A DNA stretch of 64,000 nucleotides from Thermococcus sp. 18S1 (GTDB lineage: Archaea; Methanobacteriota_B; Thermococci; Thermococcales; Thermococcaceae), in NCBI RefSeq assembly GCF_012027645.1, contig NZ_SNUU01000001.1, forward strand, positions 1,798,001-1,862,000. The letters run 5' to 3'. Positions 25,597 through 34,539 of the stretch are shown here, one piece after another. The first letter of the stretch is position 1. Each line of letters starts with the position of its first letter. The notes beneath the pieces are model-generated. The model made no database searches. It saw only the letters and a list, made by a program, of their open reading frames with translations, and was not told where the DNA came from. A program made the position numbers and the translations under genes.

Positions 25597-26886
25597 ATGG
25601 CTGAAGGATACAAAGCATACCGCGACAGGGTTATGGACTTTCTTGAGGACCACGAGAAGTGGAGGAAGCACACGATAAACCTCATCGCCAGTGAAAACGT
25701 GACTTCTCCGAGCGTCACCCGCGCGGTGGCGAGCGGTTTCATGCACAAGTACGCCGAGGGCTGGCCGAGGGCCCGCTACTATCAGGGATGCAAGTACGTT
25801 GATGAGGTCGAGCTCATCGGCGTTGAGCTCTTCACCAAGCTCTTCGGAAGCGACTTCGCCGACCTGAGGCCGATTTCCGGAACCAACGCCAACCAGGCGG
25901 TCTTCTTCGGCCTCACCCAGCCGGGCGACAAGGCCATCGTTCTCCACACCAGCCACGGCGGCCACATAAGCCACATGCCCTTCGGTGCCGCCGGAATGCG
26001 CGGCCTTGAGGTCCACACCTGGCCCTTTGACAACGAGGAGTTCAACATCGACGTTGACAAGGCCGAGAAGCTCATCCGCGAGCTTGAGCCGAAGATAGTC
26101 GTCTTCGGTGGCTCGCTCTTCCCGTTCCCGCACCCGGTCAAGGAGCTCGCCCCGGTCGCCAAGGAAGTTGGCGCCTACGTCATGTACGACGGTGCCCACG
26201 TTCTCGGTCTCATCGCCGGAAAGCAGTTCCAGGACCCGCTTCGCGAGGGTGTTGACATAATCACCGCCTCGACCCACAAGACCTTCCCGGGACCGCAGGG
26301 TGGTGTCATAGTCTACAAGCGCTTTGGCGAGACTGAGGAGATAGCCAAGCTCCAGTGGGCCATCTTCCCGGGTGTCCTCAGCAACCACCACCTCCACCAC
26401 ATGGCCGGAAAGACCATCACCGCAGCGGAGATGCTCGAGTACGGTGAGAAGTACGCGGCCCAGATCGTCAAGAACGCCAAGGCCCTCGCCGAGGCCCTCG
26501 CCGAGGAGGGCTTCAAGGTCATCGGTGAGGACAAGGGCTACACCGAGAGCCACCAGGTCATCGTCGATGTTTCGGACCTCCACGAGGCCGCTGGAGGCTG
26601 GGCGGCTCCGCTCCTCGAGGAGGCCGGCATAATCCTCAACAAGAACCTCCTGCCCTGGGACCCGCTCGAGAAGGTCGAGAAGCCGAGCGGCCTGCGCATA
26701 GGCGTCCAGGAGATGACCCGCGTCGGAATGATGGAGGACGACATGAAGGAGATAGCGCACTTCATCAAGCGCGTCCTCATCGACAAGGAGGACCCGAAGA
26801 AGGTCGAGCGCGACGTCTTCTACTTCAGGATGAACTTCCAGAGGGTTTACTACTCCTTCGACCACGGACTCCCGCTCAGGGAGTGA
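25597..26886 (+). CDS. glyA: Serine hydroxymethyltransferase
   Basis: PLP enzyme of about 429 residues interconverting serine and glycine with a pterin one-carbon carrier. NLIASENVTSPSV near the start, the cofactor lysine in STHKTFPGPQGG, and SNHHLHHMAGK are diagnostic. Archaeal forms use modified folates or methanopterin rather than tetrahydrofolate; which one applies here cannot be read. Highly biased, C/G-ending codons suggest strong expression. ATG 25597 follows GAGGTGTTCCAC. Confidence 0.97.
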   Translation: MAEGYKAYRDRVMDFLEDHEKWRKHTINLIASENVTSPSVTRAVASGFMHKYAEGWPRARYYQGCKYVDEVELIGVELFTKLFGSDFADLRPISGTNANQAVFFGLTQPGDKAIVLHTSHGGHISHMPFGAAGMRGLEVHTWPFDNEEFNIDVDKAEKLIRELEPKIVVFGGSLFPFPHPVKELAPVAKEVGAYVMYDGAHVLGLIAGKQFQDPLREGVDIITASTHKTFPGPQGGVIVYKRFGETEEIAKLQWAIFPGVLSNHHLHHMAGKTITAAEMLEYGEKYAAQIVKNAKALAEALAEEGFKVIGEDKGYTESHQVIVDVSDLHEAAGGWAAPLLEEAGIILNKNLLPWDPLEKVEKPSGLRIGVQEMTRVGMMEDDMKEIAHFIKRVLIDKEDPKKVERDVFYFRMNFQRVYYSFDHGLPLRE

Positions 26887-26974
26887 CCTCTTTTCTCCCT
26901 TTTCACTGCAATTACGTTTGAAGCGTTGGGAAGGGTTAAAAGGATTTTTGCGCACTCTTATTTGGTGGTGCGGC

Positions 26975-27466
26975 GTGAGGAAGATTATTCCCGTTCTGCT
27001 GATAGTCCTTCTGATTCCGATTGGATACTACCTTGCCTCGTCGGGAAACGCCGCCAGTGACTCCCCCAACGGGGGAGGGACCTTGGATCTCCCCCCAAAG
27101 GGCGAACCGGCAGTTACAACACCCCCCGAAAACCCCATGAAGCTCGACAAAACCGTCTACTCCCCCAACGACACGATGGTCATAACGATAACCAACAACG
27201 GAAACGCCAACTTCACGACGGGCTACGCCTTCAAGCTCTATAAACTGGAGGACGGAACGTGGAAGGAGGTTCCAGTGAACCTGATGTTCATAGAGATTGC
27301 GGTCATGATAGAGCCCGGAAAAAGCTGGGAGCAGAGGGTGAACCTGGCTGACCTCAACCTTGAGCCGGGCCATTACAAGATAGAGAAAACCGTAGTGGTT
27401 ACCGACCCGGTGAACAAGATGAGCATGGGGATTGAAGCGTGGGCTGAGTTCGACGTGGGGGGCTGA
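26975..27466 (+). CDS. Membrane-anchored Ig-like domain protein, paralogue 1
   Basis: About 163 residues. Signal/anchor RKIIPVLLIVLLIPIGYYLASS, a proline/glycine-rich linker, then an Ig-like domain (LDKTVYSPNDTMVITITNNG... GYAFKLYKLEDGTWKEVPV... PGHYKIEKTVVV) similar to bacterial Ig-like group 4 domains. GTG 26975 is chosen with GGTGGTG upstream; the longer frame to 26918 would cover the promoter. First of three tandem paralogues. Function unknown, probably extracytoplasmic. Confidence 0.8.
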   Translation: MRKIIPVLLIVLLIPIGYYLASSGNAASDSPNGGGTLDLPPKGEPAVTTPPENPMKLDKTVYSPNDTMVITITNNGNANFTTGYAFKLYKLEDGTWKEVPVNLMFIEIAVMIEPGKSWEQRVNLADLNLEPGHYKIEKTVVVTDPVNKMSMGIEAWAEFDVGG

Positions 27467-27479
27467 TGGGGGCGGGCCG

Positions 27480-27941
27480 ATGAATCGGGCCCTGGTCGTT
27501 TTCGCCGTCTTCGTTCTCCTTCTTGGAATTCTCTACGCCGGAACACGTGAGACAGCCAAAAACCTGCACTCCGATGCCGGAACCGCCCTCATGAGGCTCG
27601 ACAAAGGTACATATCGCGTGGGTGAGGACCTCACCCTCATGATAATCAACACCGGGAGCGAGACCCTCCTCGTCGGCTCGTTCTACCGTCTCTACAGGTT
27701 CGAGAACGGGAGGTGGAATGAAATCCCCCTTGGTTTCAGCTTCACGGGGATAGGCTACATGATATGGCAGGGTCAGAGCTGGACTCAGACGATTCCCCTG
27801 ATGGTGGAGAAGAACGGAAAACTTGACCCCATTCCACCCGGCAGATACCTCATAGAGAAAACCGTCATCATCGACAGAGGGCGCTGTGGGGGCAGGAGTG
27901 ACGAGATAAGGCTCTCGGCGGAGTTTGAGGTGGTCGAATGA
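27480..27941 (+). CDS. Membrane-anchored Ig-like domain protein, paralogue 2
   Basis: About 153 residues. Signal/anchor RALVVFAVFVLLLGILYAG and an Ig-like domain parallel to paralogue 1 (LDKGTYRVGEDLTLMIINTG... FYRLYRFENGRWNEIPL... PGRYLIEKTVII). ATG 27480 lies 13 bases after the previous stop with a GGGGGCGGG site. Its stop overlaps the ATG of the third, broken copy (ATGA). Product of local duplication. Confidence 0.8.
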   Translation: MNRALVVFAVFVLLLGILYAGTRETAKNLHSDAGTALMRLDKGTYRVGEDLTLMIINTGSETLLVGSFYRLYRFENGRWNEIPLGFSFTGIGYMIWQGQSWTQTIPLMVEKNGKLDPIPPGRYLIEKTVIIDRGRCGGRSDEIRLSAEFEVVE

Positions 27942-28365
27942 GGTGGAAGATGGGCGCCGGAATCGTCGTCCTGATACTCCTCCTCTGGGGACTCACCGGC
28001 CCCCACTTCATGATAAGCCTCGATAAGTTCACGTATTCCCCGGGGAAGAGCCTGAACTAACGATAAGAAACGTCGGTCTAACGCCCGTCTACTTCGGCCA
28101 GGGCTACCTCCTCTACCGGTGGGAGAACGGGAGCTGGGTTGGTGTGAGACACCCGTTTATCTTTATAGCGAGGCTCTACGATCTGCCTCCCTTTCACTCC
28201 TGGAGGCAGGGCGTTACCCTGAAATACCTGCCGGAAAACGAATCCCCAGGGGAGCGCCGTCCCTACCCTGACCTTCCTCCTGGGAGGTACAGGCTCGTGA
28301 AGGAAATCTGCGGCCCCCTCGTCGGCTGTAGAAAAGCGAGCGTGGAGTTTGAAGTGTCCGGTTAG
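27938..28365 (+). pseudogene. Ig-like domain protein, paralogue 3, frameshifted
   Basis: From ATG 27938 the frame reads a signal/anchor (GAGIVVLILLLWGL) and ISLDKFTYSPGKSLN, then meets TAA at 28058. Shifting frame at about 28057 restores the family pattern: LTIRNVGLTPVYFGQGYLLYRWENG, WRQGVTLKYLPE, PPGRYRLVKEICG, to TAG at 28363. One missing base (AACCTAACG reduced to AACTAACG) explains it. Either a recent pseudogene, a sequencing error or programmed frameshifting; the first two are likelier. Confidence 0.8.
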
Positions 28366-28427
28366 CTTTGGCAAAACTTTTTATTCTCCTCCCACATACC
28401 GAACCCTCGGCTGAAGGAGGTGAAAAA

Positions 28428-28760
28428 ATGAAGTTCTGCCCAAAGTGCGGTAACCTCATGCTCCCTGACAGGAAGAGGAAGGTATGGGTATGCCGCTCAT
28501 GTGGCTATGAGGAGCCTTTTGACGAGCAGAAGGACAGGGAAAAGACCCGGATAACCCAGAAGGTCGAGCACAAGCCCGACGAGGGGATTATTGTCGTCGA
28601 GCAGGACGTCACGACCCTGCCCACCACCAAGGTCACCTGTCCGAAGTGCGGCAACGATACCGCGTACTGGTGGGAGATGCAGACGAGGGCAGGCGATGAG
28701 CCGAGCACCATATTCTACAGGTGCACCAAGTGCGGCCACGTCTGGAGGGCCTACGAGTGA
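28428..28760 (+). CDS. tfs: Transcription factor S (TFIIS-like)
   Basis: About 110 residues with two zinc ribbons. N-terminal CPKCGNLMLPDR...CRSCGYEE and C-terminal CPKCGND...YRCTKCGHVWR. The acidic DE pair in TRAGDEPSTIFYRC is the catalytic hairpin that enters the RNA polymerase pore and stimulates transcript cleavage. ATG 28428 follows GGAGGTGAAAAA. First of a run into DNA replication genes. Confidence 0.95.
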   Translation: MKFCPKCGNLMLPDRKRKVWVCRSCGYEEPFDEQKDREKTRITQKVEHKPDEGIIVVEQDVTTLPTTKVTCPKCGNDTAYWWEMQTRAGDEPSTIFYRCTKCGHVWRAYE

Positions 28761-28930
28761 GCGAACTTTCCGAGCTTGAGCGCGAAACCCTCCGGAAGCT
28801 CGCGGAGAAGGCCCTGAAGGAGCTTGAAGAGGCCTACAGGAGGATACCCGACACCGACAACGGAAAAGCTTATTTATTCCGCGGAAAAGAGAGGGTTAGG
28901 CTGATGCTCGATATACTGAAGGAGGGGTAA
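28757..28930 (+). CDS. Small helical protein between tfs and pcn
   Basis: About 57 residues from GTG 28757, overlapping the tfs stop (GTGA). Charged, helical (ETLRKLAEKALKELEEAYRR... GKERVRLMLDIL), without cysteines or membrane segment. Two bases separate it from pcn, so it is co-transcribed. No function assigned. Confidence 0.7.
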   Translation: MSELSELERETLRKLAEKALKELEEAYRRIPDTDNGKAYLFRGKERVRLMLDILKEG

Positions 28931-28932
28931 AG

Positions 28933-29682
28933 ATGCCGTTCGAAATAGTTTTCGATGGTGCCAAGGATTTTGCCGATCTTATAGCCACCGCAAGCAACCT
29001 CATCGACGAGGCTGCCTTCAAGATAACCGAGGAAGGAATTGGAATGCGCGCGATGGACCCGAGCAGGGTCGTTCTCATCGACCTCAACCTCCCAGAGAGC
29101 ATCTTCTCCAAGTACGAGGTGGAGGAAGAGGAAACCATAGGAATCAACATGGACCACTTCAAGAAGATACTCAAGCGCGGTAAGAACAAGGACACGCTCA
29201 TTCTCAGAAAGGGTGACGAGAACTTCCTCGAGGTCACCTTTGAGGGAACCGCTAAGAGAACCTTCAAGCTCCCGCTCATCGAGGTTGAGGAGCTCGAGCT
29301 CGACCTTCCGGAGCTCCCGTTCACCGCCAAGGTCATCGTCCTCGGCGAGGTCCTCAAGGAGGCCGTTAAGGATGCCTCCCTCGTCAGCGACGCCATGAAG
29401 TTCATCGCCACCGAGAACGAGTTCACAATGAAGGCTGAGGGAGAGACCAACGAAGTGGAGATAAAGCTCACCCTTGAGGACGAGGGACTTCTCGACCTCG
29501 AAGTTGAGGAGGACACCAGGAGCGCCTACGGAATCAGCTACCTCGCGGACATGATAAAGGGCATCGGAAAGGCCGATGAGGTTATAATCCGCTTCGGCAA
29601 CGAGATGCCCCTCCAGATGGAGTACCCGATAAGGGACGAGGGCAAGCTGATATTCCTCCTCGCCCCGCGCGTCGAGGACTGA
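28933..29682 (+). CDS. pcn: PCNA sliding clamp
   Basis: Homotrimeric DNA sliding clamp of about 249 residues that tethers polymerases, FEN-1 and ligase. Family features: FEIVFDGAKDFADLI at the start, GIGMRAMDPSRVVLIDL, the interdomain connector region around the TFKLPLIEVEELELDLPEL segment, and a C-terminal EMPLQMEYPIRDEGKLIFLLAPRVE that contacts partner PIP boxes. Very biased codons suggest abundance. Upstream of gins51, a conserved Thermococcales arrangement. Confidence 0.98.
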   Translation: MPFEIVFDGAKDFADLIATASNLIDEAAFKITEEGIGMRAMDPSRVVLIDLNLPESIFSKYEVEEEETIGINMDHFKKILKRGKNKDTLILRKGDENFLEVTFEGTAKRTFKLPLIEVEELELDLPELPFTAKVIVLGEVLKEAVKDASLVSDAMKFIATENEFTMKAEGETNEVEIKLTLEDEGLLDLEVEEDTRSAYGISYLADMIKGIGKADEVIIRFGNEMPLQMEYPIRDEGKLIFLLAPRVED

Positions 29683-29722
29683 TTTCTTCCCCTTTCATTC
29701 CATTTAGTCGGTTGGTGGGAGC

Positions 29723-30295
29723 GTGGACATCGTCAAGCTCAGGGAACTGCTCGAGGCGGAGCTTTCATCACCGGAACTGACGGAGCTAGACGGTGAGTTC
29801 TACGAGGAGTTCGACAGCCTGATTAAAGCCCTAAAGCTCAGCGCGGAGAGCTCCCGCGAGAGGGGTGAAGACATAGAGGAGAGGCTTTACCTCGCCCAGC
29901 TGGGTATAGCAGAAAAGCTCATGCGTGAGATAATCAAAATCAGGCTCCATAAAATCGTTGATCTGGCGGTCGAAGGAATCCCCGGCGAGCTGACGGCCGA
30001 GGAGAAGAAGATATTCACGGTTCTGAGGGCCTTCATTGAGCGCGAGGAACTCGCCGTTCCCGAGGTCACGGAAGAAAAACTTCCAGAGAGGGTCCCGGAG
30101 AGCCCGGCCGAGCCATTGAAACGAACGGTCCCGGGGGAGGCATACATAATCAAAGTTGACCTTCCGAAGATACTCGACCCGGAGCTTAAGGAGTACGGCC
30201 CCTTCAGGGCAGGCGACCTCGTTATTATTCCAAGGAGCCTTGGGAAGGTTCTCGTGGAGAGGGACGTGGCAGAGAAAATAAGAATTTCTCCGTGA
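29723..30295 (+). CDS. gins51: GINS complex subunit, GINS51 (Sld5/Psf1-like)
   Basis: About 190 residues. An N-terminal helical A domain (IVKLRELLEAELSSPELTELDGEFYEEFDSLIKAL), an acidic/proline linker, and a small C-terminal B domain (YIIKVDLPKILDPELKEYGPFRAGDLVIIP). GINS joins MCM helicase and the RecJ-like nuclease in the archaeal replisome. Recognised by position next to pcn and domain order. GTG 29723 after GGTGGGA. Stop overlaps the next frame. Confidence 0.9.
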   Translation: MDIVKLRELLEAELSSPELTELDGEFYEEFDSLIKALKLSAESSRERGEDIEERLYLAQLGIAEKLMREIIKIRLHKIVDLAVEGIPGELTAEEKKIFTVLRAFIEREELAVPEVTEEKLPERVPESPAEPLKRTVPGEAYIIKVDLPKILDPELKEYGPFRAGDLVIIPRSLGKVLVERDVAEKIRISP

Positions 30296-30300
30296 TGCCT

Positions 30301-32211
30301 ATGCAGTTCTCCGTCTGCATGAGAGACTGCTACGACACATGCTCGATCCTGAGCGAGTTCAAAGACGGTCGGCTTAGGGTTAAGGGCAACCCCGAACACC
30401 CAATAACTGCAGGTTTCCTCTGCCCCAAGGGAGCGCTTCTCCCAAAATGGTTCCACGCTGATGACAGGCTCAAAAGACCGCTCGTCAGAGCGGGCGAGAG
30501 GGGAAGCGGCGAATTCAGGGAAACGGACTGGGACGAGGCGATTGGACTGGTTGCCGAAAAGCTCAGGGAAACCATTGAGGAGTACGGGAGCGAGAGCGTC
30601 CTAGTTTACCAGTACGCCGGGGACAGAGGTGTGGTCAACTACGCCTTCCCGCTGAGGCTCTTCCACCACCTCAACACGGCTATGCTCGACTACGGCATAT
30701 GTGACAGGGCCGGGCAGGAGGCCCTGAGGGACGTTTACGGAACCGCAATCGGCATGGACCCAGAGGATCTCAAAAACCAGCGATTGATAGTTTACTGGGG
30801 AATAAACGCTTTCTGGACGAACCTTCACGGCTTTGCCCTGGCGAAGAGACACGACCTCGAAATATGGACGGTTGACGTCGTCAGAACCGAAACGGCCAAG
30901 CGCTCCCACAGGTTCTTCCGGATAAGGCCCGATACCGACGTCCTCTTTGCCCTTGGAGTTGCGAAGGTTATAATCGAGGAAGGGCTCTACGACGAAGCCT
31001 TCGTCCGCGAGAATGTTTATGGTTTTGAAGAATTCAAGAATTATGTAAAAACATTATCGCTTGATTATGTAGGCAGGGAGACCGGGATAAGCATTGGAGA
31101 GATAGAGACCTTCGCGAGGGAATTCGCGGATAAGAGGGGAGTAATCCACATAGGCTACGGCTTCCAGCGCTCTCTGGCCGGCGGGGAAGCGGTCAGGGCG
31201 ATAGCAATCCTTCCGGCATTGGTGGGCCATCGCTTCGGCTTCATCTACGACATGAAGACGATAGACAAATCCTATGCAGAGGGCGCGTTCCTGAGAACGA
31301 AGCCTACCAAGAGAATCCCCCAGATGAAGCTTGCCGAGTACATCGAGAGGGGAGAGATAAAGTTCCTCTACATCTACAACTCCAACCCCCTCGCGAGCCT
31401 GCCGAACCAGAACCGGCTGAGGAATGCTCTGCTCGAAAACGACGTTTTCGTGGTTACGCATGACATATTCCTGACGGATACCGCGCTCTACTCCGACGTC
31501 GTCCTGCCGGCAAACACTTTCTTCGAGAGGCTGGACATAGCGGACAGCTACTACCACCGCTACGTTGCACTTAATGAGCCTGTTGCGAGGCTTTACGGGA
31601 AAAGCAACAGCGAGGTAACGAGGCTTTTGGCGAAGGCCCTCGGGATAAACAATCCCTACCTTTACGAGAGCGACGAGGATGTCATCAAAAAGGTTCTAGA
31701 AATCAACGGGCTGAGCTGGGAGGAGCTGAAAAAGAATGGTTTCGTCAAAGTCCCGGAAAAGCCCAGAAAATGGGAAACACCGAGCGGAAAAATCGAGTTC
31801 TACTCCCGGAGAGCAGTGGAGAGGGGTCTAAGTCCGTTTCCCAAGTACGAGAAGTTTGAAGGGAGATACCCCCTGCGGCTTCTCACCCCCACCCACAGGA
31901 TGACGATAACCAGCCAGTACCACAACACCTACGGCATGGCTGACCCAAGTCTCTACATCAACCCGGCCGACGCTAACGAGAGGGAAATTAAGGACGGTGA
32001 CGCCGTTGAGGTCTTCAATGACTACGGCAGAATAAGGACGAGGGCAAGGCTCAGCGATGACGTTCCTCCTGGAGTCGTTCTGCTCTACAAGGCGTTCTGG
32101 GTTAAACTTCTCGGATGGAACGCCAACTTTCTGACGGCCGATGAAACCGTCAAAAAATACGGAAACGCTTCGGCATATCATTCAACATGGATCGATGTAA
32201 AGAGAGTTTAA
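30301..32211 (+). CDS. Molybdopterin (Mo/W) oxidoreductase of the formate dehydrogenase/DMSO reductase superfamily
   Basis: About 636 residues. An N-terminal iron-sulfur motif has cysteines 6, 10, 14 and 41 (CMRDCYDTC...CPKG). Candidate metal-ligand Cys lies in YGICDRAGQEAL near residue 132. Cofactor-binding segments include YWGINAFWTN, YIYNSNPLASLPNQ, HDIFLTDTALYSDVVLPA and the C-terminal dinucleotide domain LRLLTPTHRMTITSQYHN. Probably uses tungsten in this lineage. Electron partner and substrate unknown; no partner subunit is adjacent. Starts at 30292, 30295 or 30301 are possible; GTGAT before ATG 30301 decides weakly. Confidence 0.88.
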   Translation: MQFSVCMRDCYDTCSILSEFKDGRLRVKGNPEHPITAGFLCPKGALLPKWFHADDRLKRPLVRAGERGSGEFRETDWDEAIGLVAEKLRETIEEYGSESVLVYQYAGDRGVVNYAFPLRLFHHLNTAMLDYGICDRAGQEALRDVYGTAIGMDPEDLKNQRLIVYWGINAFWTNLHGFALAKRHDLEIWTVDVVRTETAKRSHRFFRIRPDTDVLFALGVAKVIIEEGLYDEAFVRENVYGFEEFKNYVKTLSLDYVGRETGISIGEIETFAREFADKRGVIHIGYGFQRSLAGGEAVRAIAILPALVGHRFGFIYDMKTIDKSYAEGAFLRTKPTKRIPQMKLAEYIERGEIKFLYIYNSNPLASLPNQNRLRNALLENDVFVVTHDIFLTDTALYSDVVLPANTFFERLDIADSYYHRYVALNEPVARLYGKSNSEVTRLLAKALGINNPYLYESDEDVIKKVLEINGLSWEELKKNGFVKVPEKPRKWETPSGKIEFYSRRAVERGLSPFPKYEKFEGRYPLRLLTPTHRMTITSQYHNTYGMADPSLYINPADANEREIKDGDAVEVFNDYGRIRTRARLSDDVPPGVVLLYKAFWVKLLGWNANFLTADETVKKYGNASAYHSTWIDVKRV

Positions 32212-32370
32212 GGCAAAAATGAACTTTTTCTCCGAGATTTTTGACAGTATCTCTCTATTTAATCTCCCACTGTGACAATCAATGAGGGACATTCTTTGCA
32301 CACCTGTCTCTAAATCCCTTAAAATTCTTGGATATTCGACAAAATTAATAGCGTTAGACGAACCGAAAGG

Positions 32371-32379
32371 TTTATATAT
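32371..32379 (+). promoter_or_regulatory. TATA box of the peroxiredoxin gene
   Basis: TTTATATAT, transcript start expected near 32400, leader about 33 bases with GAGGTGATGG before ATG 32434. GGTT and CGAACC flank the box, and GTTAGACGAAC lies just upstream. This resembles, but does not match in spacing, the SurR redox-regulator site. Confidence 0.55.
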
Positions 32380-32433
32380 CCGAACCAGTGAGGTTTATAG
32401 TGAATAAAACATAGAAAAATGAGGTGATGGAAG

Positions 32434-33084
32434 ATGGTAGTGATAGGAGAAAAGTTCCCGGAAGTTGAGGTCAACACCACCCACGGCAGGATAAAGCTGC
32501 CCGACTACTTCACTGAGAAGGGCAAGTGGTTCGTTCTCTTCAGCCACCCGGCGGACTTCACCCCGGTTTGTACGACCGAGTTCTACGCGATGCAGAAGCG
32601 CGCCGAGGAGTTCAGGAAGCTCGGCGTTGAGCCGATCGGGCTGAGCGTTGACCAGGTCTTCAGCCACCTGAAGTGGATGGAGTGGATAAAGGAGAACCTC
32701 GGTGAGGAGATAACCTTCCCGGTCATCGCCGACGACCGCGGTGACCTCGCCGAGACCCTCGGCATGATCCCGAGCGGTGCCACGATAACCGCCAGGGCCG
32801 TTTTCATAGTCGACGACAAGGGGGTCATTCGCGCGATAGTCTACTACCCGGCCGAGGTCGGCAGGGACTGGGACGAGATACTCAGGCTCGTCAAGGCCCT
32901 CAAGACCAGTACCGAGAAGGGCGTTGCCCTGCCGCACAAGTGGCCCAACAACGAGCTCATCGGCGACCGCGCCATCGTCCCGCCGGCGGGAACAGTCGAC
33001 GCCATCAAGGAGCGCGAGGAAGCCAAGGCCAAGGGCGAGATCGAGTGCTACGACTGGTGGTTCTGCCACAAGAAGCTTGATTGA
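32434..33084 (+). CDS. Archaeal peroxiredoxin (Prx6-type sequence, extra C-terminal cysteines)
   Basis: About 216 residues. Peroxidatic cysteine in DFTPVCTTE near residue 46; conserved [12 protein letters not shown]-terminal ECYDWWFC with two more cysteines as in the decameric Aeropyrum/Pyrococcus enzymes. Reduces hydrogen peroxide with thioredoxin/glutaredoxin-type donors. Strong codon bias suggests high expression. Own promoter; followed by an oligo-T end. Confidence 0.95.
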   Translation: MVVIGEKFPEVEVNTTHGRIKLPDYFTEKGKWFVLFSHPADFTPVCTTEFYAMQKRAEEFRKLGVEPIGLSVDQVFSHLKWMEWIKENLGEEITFPVIADDRGDLAETLGMIPSGATITARAVFIVDDKGVIRAIVYYPAEVGRDWDEILRLVKALKTSTEKGVALPHKWPNNELIGDRAIVPPAGTVDAIKEREEAKAKGEIECYDWWFCHKKLD

Positions 33085-33089
33085 GCTTC

Positions 33090-33101
33090 TTTCCTTTTTT
33101 T
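33090..33101 (+). terminator. Oligo-T transcription end after the peroxiredoxin gene
   Basis: TTTCCTTTTTTT directly after the stop codon, the usual intrinsic termination signal of archaeal RNA polymerase. It lies in the short gap between convergent genes. Confidence 0.55.
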
Positions 33102-33136
33102 AGCTATTCTTTTCATGTTCTCAAAAGTAAAAAGGG

Positions 33137-33841
33137 CTAAAACACCCTTCTCCTGAAGAGCACCACCAGCGGAACGAGCCAGACCAGATGCACAACCACA
33201 GCGGTCGGAAAGTCACCGTAATCGTTGAGAGCTATGCCCTCGAAGACCCTGTACGTCCAGTACGTCGGCAAAAATGCTGTAAGTCTGCTCCAGTCCGTTG
33301 GGAGGTTCCTCCAGAGGACAACGAGTTTTATCGCAACCGGCAGAATCAGGAGCCAGCCGATAACCTTGGACACCGTGAGTGCCTGCATCCGTGAGTCGGC
33401 GAAGACGGTAATTAGCAATCCATAAATCCAGACCTCCAGCAGGAAGAGAACGGCCAGAGCCAGAACTCCCCTCCCGGGAATCTCCAGGCCGAGGATGCCC
33501 GGTGCTATTACCGTGAAGAGCATCGTCACCAGCGAAGCCCAAGTAAGGCGGTAAACCAGAAACGCCTCGCTGGAAATCGGTATGACCTGCAAAGCCTGAA
33601 TCGTCTTCTCCTCCTTCTCGTCGGCCATCATGAAGCCTGGAATCATGCCGAATATCATCGGGATGAATATCAGGACGAAGAGGGCAACGGCATAGTAAAG
33701 CTCCCCCATGCGGTCTTTAAAGTAGCGGACGATGAAGAGCAGAATTAGGGTCATGGCAACGCTGTAGAGGAGCATGGGGTCCCTGCGGAGCAGCTTGAGG
33801 TCTGTCCTGTATATGGCAGCGAATTTTCGCACAAAGCTCAT
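33137..33841 (-). CDS. ABC-2 type permease (subunit B)
   Basis: About 234 residues, six membrane helices, with MIFGMIPGFMMADEKEEKTIQALQVIPIS as the coupling helix region of ABC-2 exporters. ATG 33841 overlaps the upstream permease stop; a longer frame to 34018 is a shadow of that gene. Last gene of a three-gene exporter operon. Confidence 0.87.
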   Translation of the reverse strand: MSFVRKFAAIYRTDLKLLRRDPMLLYSVAMTLILLFIVRYFKDRMGELYYAVALFVLIFIPMIFGMIPGFMMADEKEEKTIQALQVIPISSEAFLVYRLTWASLVTMLFTVIAPGILGLEIPGRGVLALAVLFLLEVWIYGLLITVFADSRMQALTVSKVIGWLLILPVAIKLVVLWRNLPTDWSRLTAFLPTYWTYRVFEGIALNDYGDFPTAVVVHLVWLVPLVVLFRRRVF

Positions 33842-34539
33842 CTCAACCCCTCCACCGCATACCTGTAAAAGCGAACTTTGGCGAAGTAATACGCCAGAAT
33901 GCCCCATATCACCAGCCCCAACGCCGATCGGAGCAGGACTCCCGTCGAAACACTCTCGAAGGGGGCGCTGAAGAAGTAGATGGATGGATAACTGGGGACA
34001 GCGTAGAGGACCTTCCATATCTCACCCGTCAGATAGCCGTGGTAGTGGGCGAAAGGCAGGAGGGAGAGCACCATAACACCGAGCAGGGGGACGAAGTAAT
34101 CGTCCAGGTCGCGGTATTTGGCTGAAATCGCAATTCCAAGAAGGGTATAAACGGCTGAAACCAGCACCGTGCCCGCCAGAACGTAGGGCAGCCCGTCAAG
34201 GGAGCGGGTGCCGAGGACGAATATAAGTGCCCCCGCGAGGAGGGAAACCAGCGCCATGAGGAGCGTTTTGGCAAGGATGTAGGCCCTCCAGTCGAGGGGA
34301 GTAACGGCCAGAGCACCTATCGTCCCGTCCTTCTTCTCCGCGAAGATGCTCGTGCCGACGAACATGAAGCCAACTAGACCCGGTTCCAGGAGGAGGAATA
34401 TGGGAACCACCACTGAACGATACCCCTCGGGAAACGCCATGACCATGAGGCCGTAGGCCAAAGCCACCAGCAGGTATATCGGATAGACGTAGCCCCTCGT
34501 TCCGACCTTTAAGTCGAGCTTCACCAGCTCGCCTATCAT
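33838..34539 (-). CDS. ABC-2 type permease (subunit A)
   Basis: About 233 residues with six membrane helices. FVGTSIFAEKKDGTIGALAVTPLDWRAYILAKTLL is the matching E-K-x-x-G-T region. Together with the other permease it would form a heterodimer. Overlaps its neighbours at both ends (ATGA with the ATPase gene). Substrate unknown. Confidence 0.87.
   Translation of the reverse strand: MIGELVKLDLKVGTRGYVYPIYLLVALAYGLMVMAFPEGYRSVVVPIFLLLEPGLVGFMFVGTSIFAEKKDGTIGALAVTPLDWRAYILAKTLLMALVSLLAGALIFVLGTRSLDGLPYVLAGTVLVSAVYTLLGIAISAKYRDLDDYFVPLLGVMVLSLLPFAHYHGYLTGEIWKVLYAVPSYPSIYFFSAPFESVSTGVLLRSALGLVIWGILAYYFAKVRFYRYAVEGLR

Noticed and set aside
32350-32390. SurR-type redox site at the peroxiredoxin promoter
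   Set aside because: GTT and AAC triplets are present but the spacings (5 and 6) do not fit the GTTn3AAC pattern.
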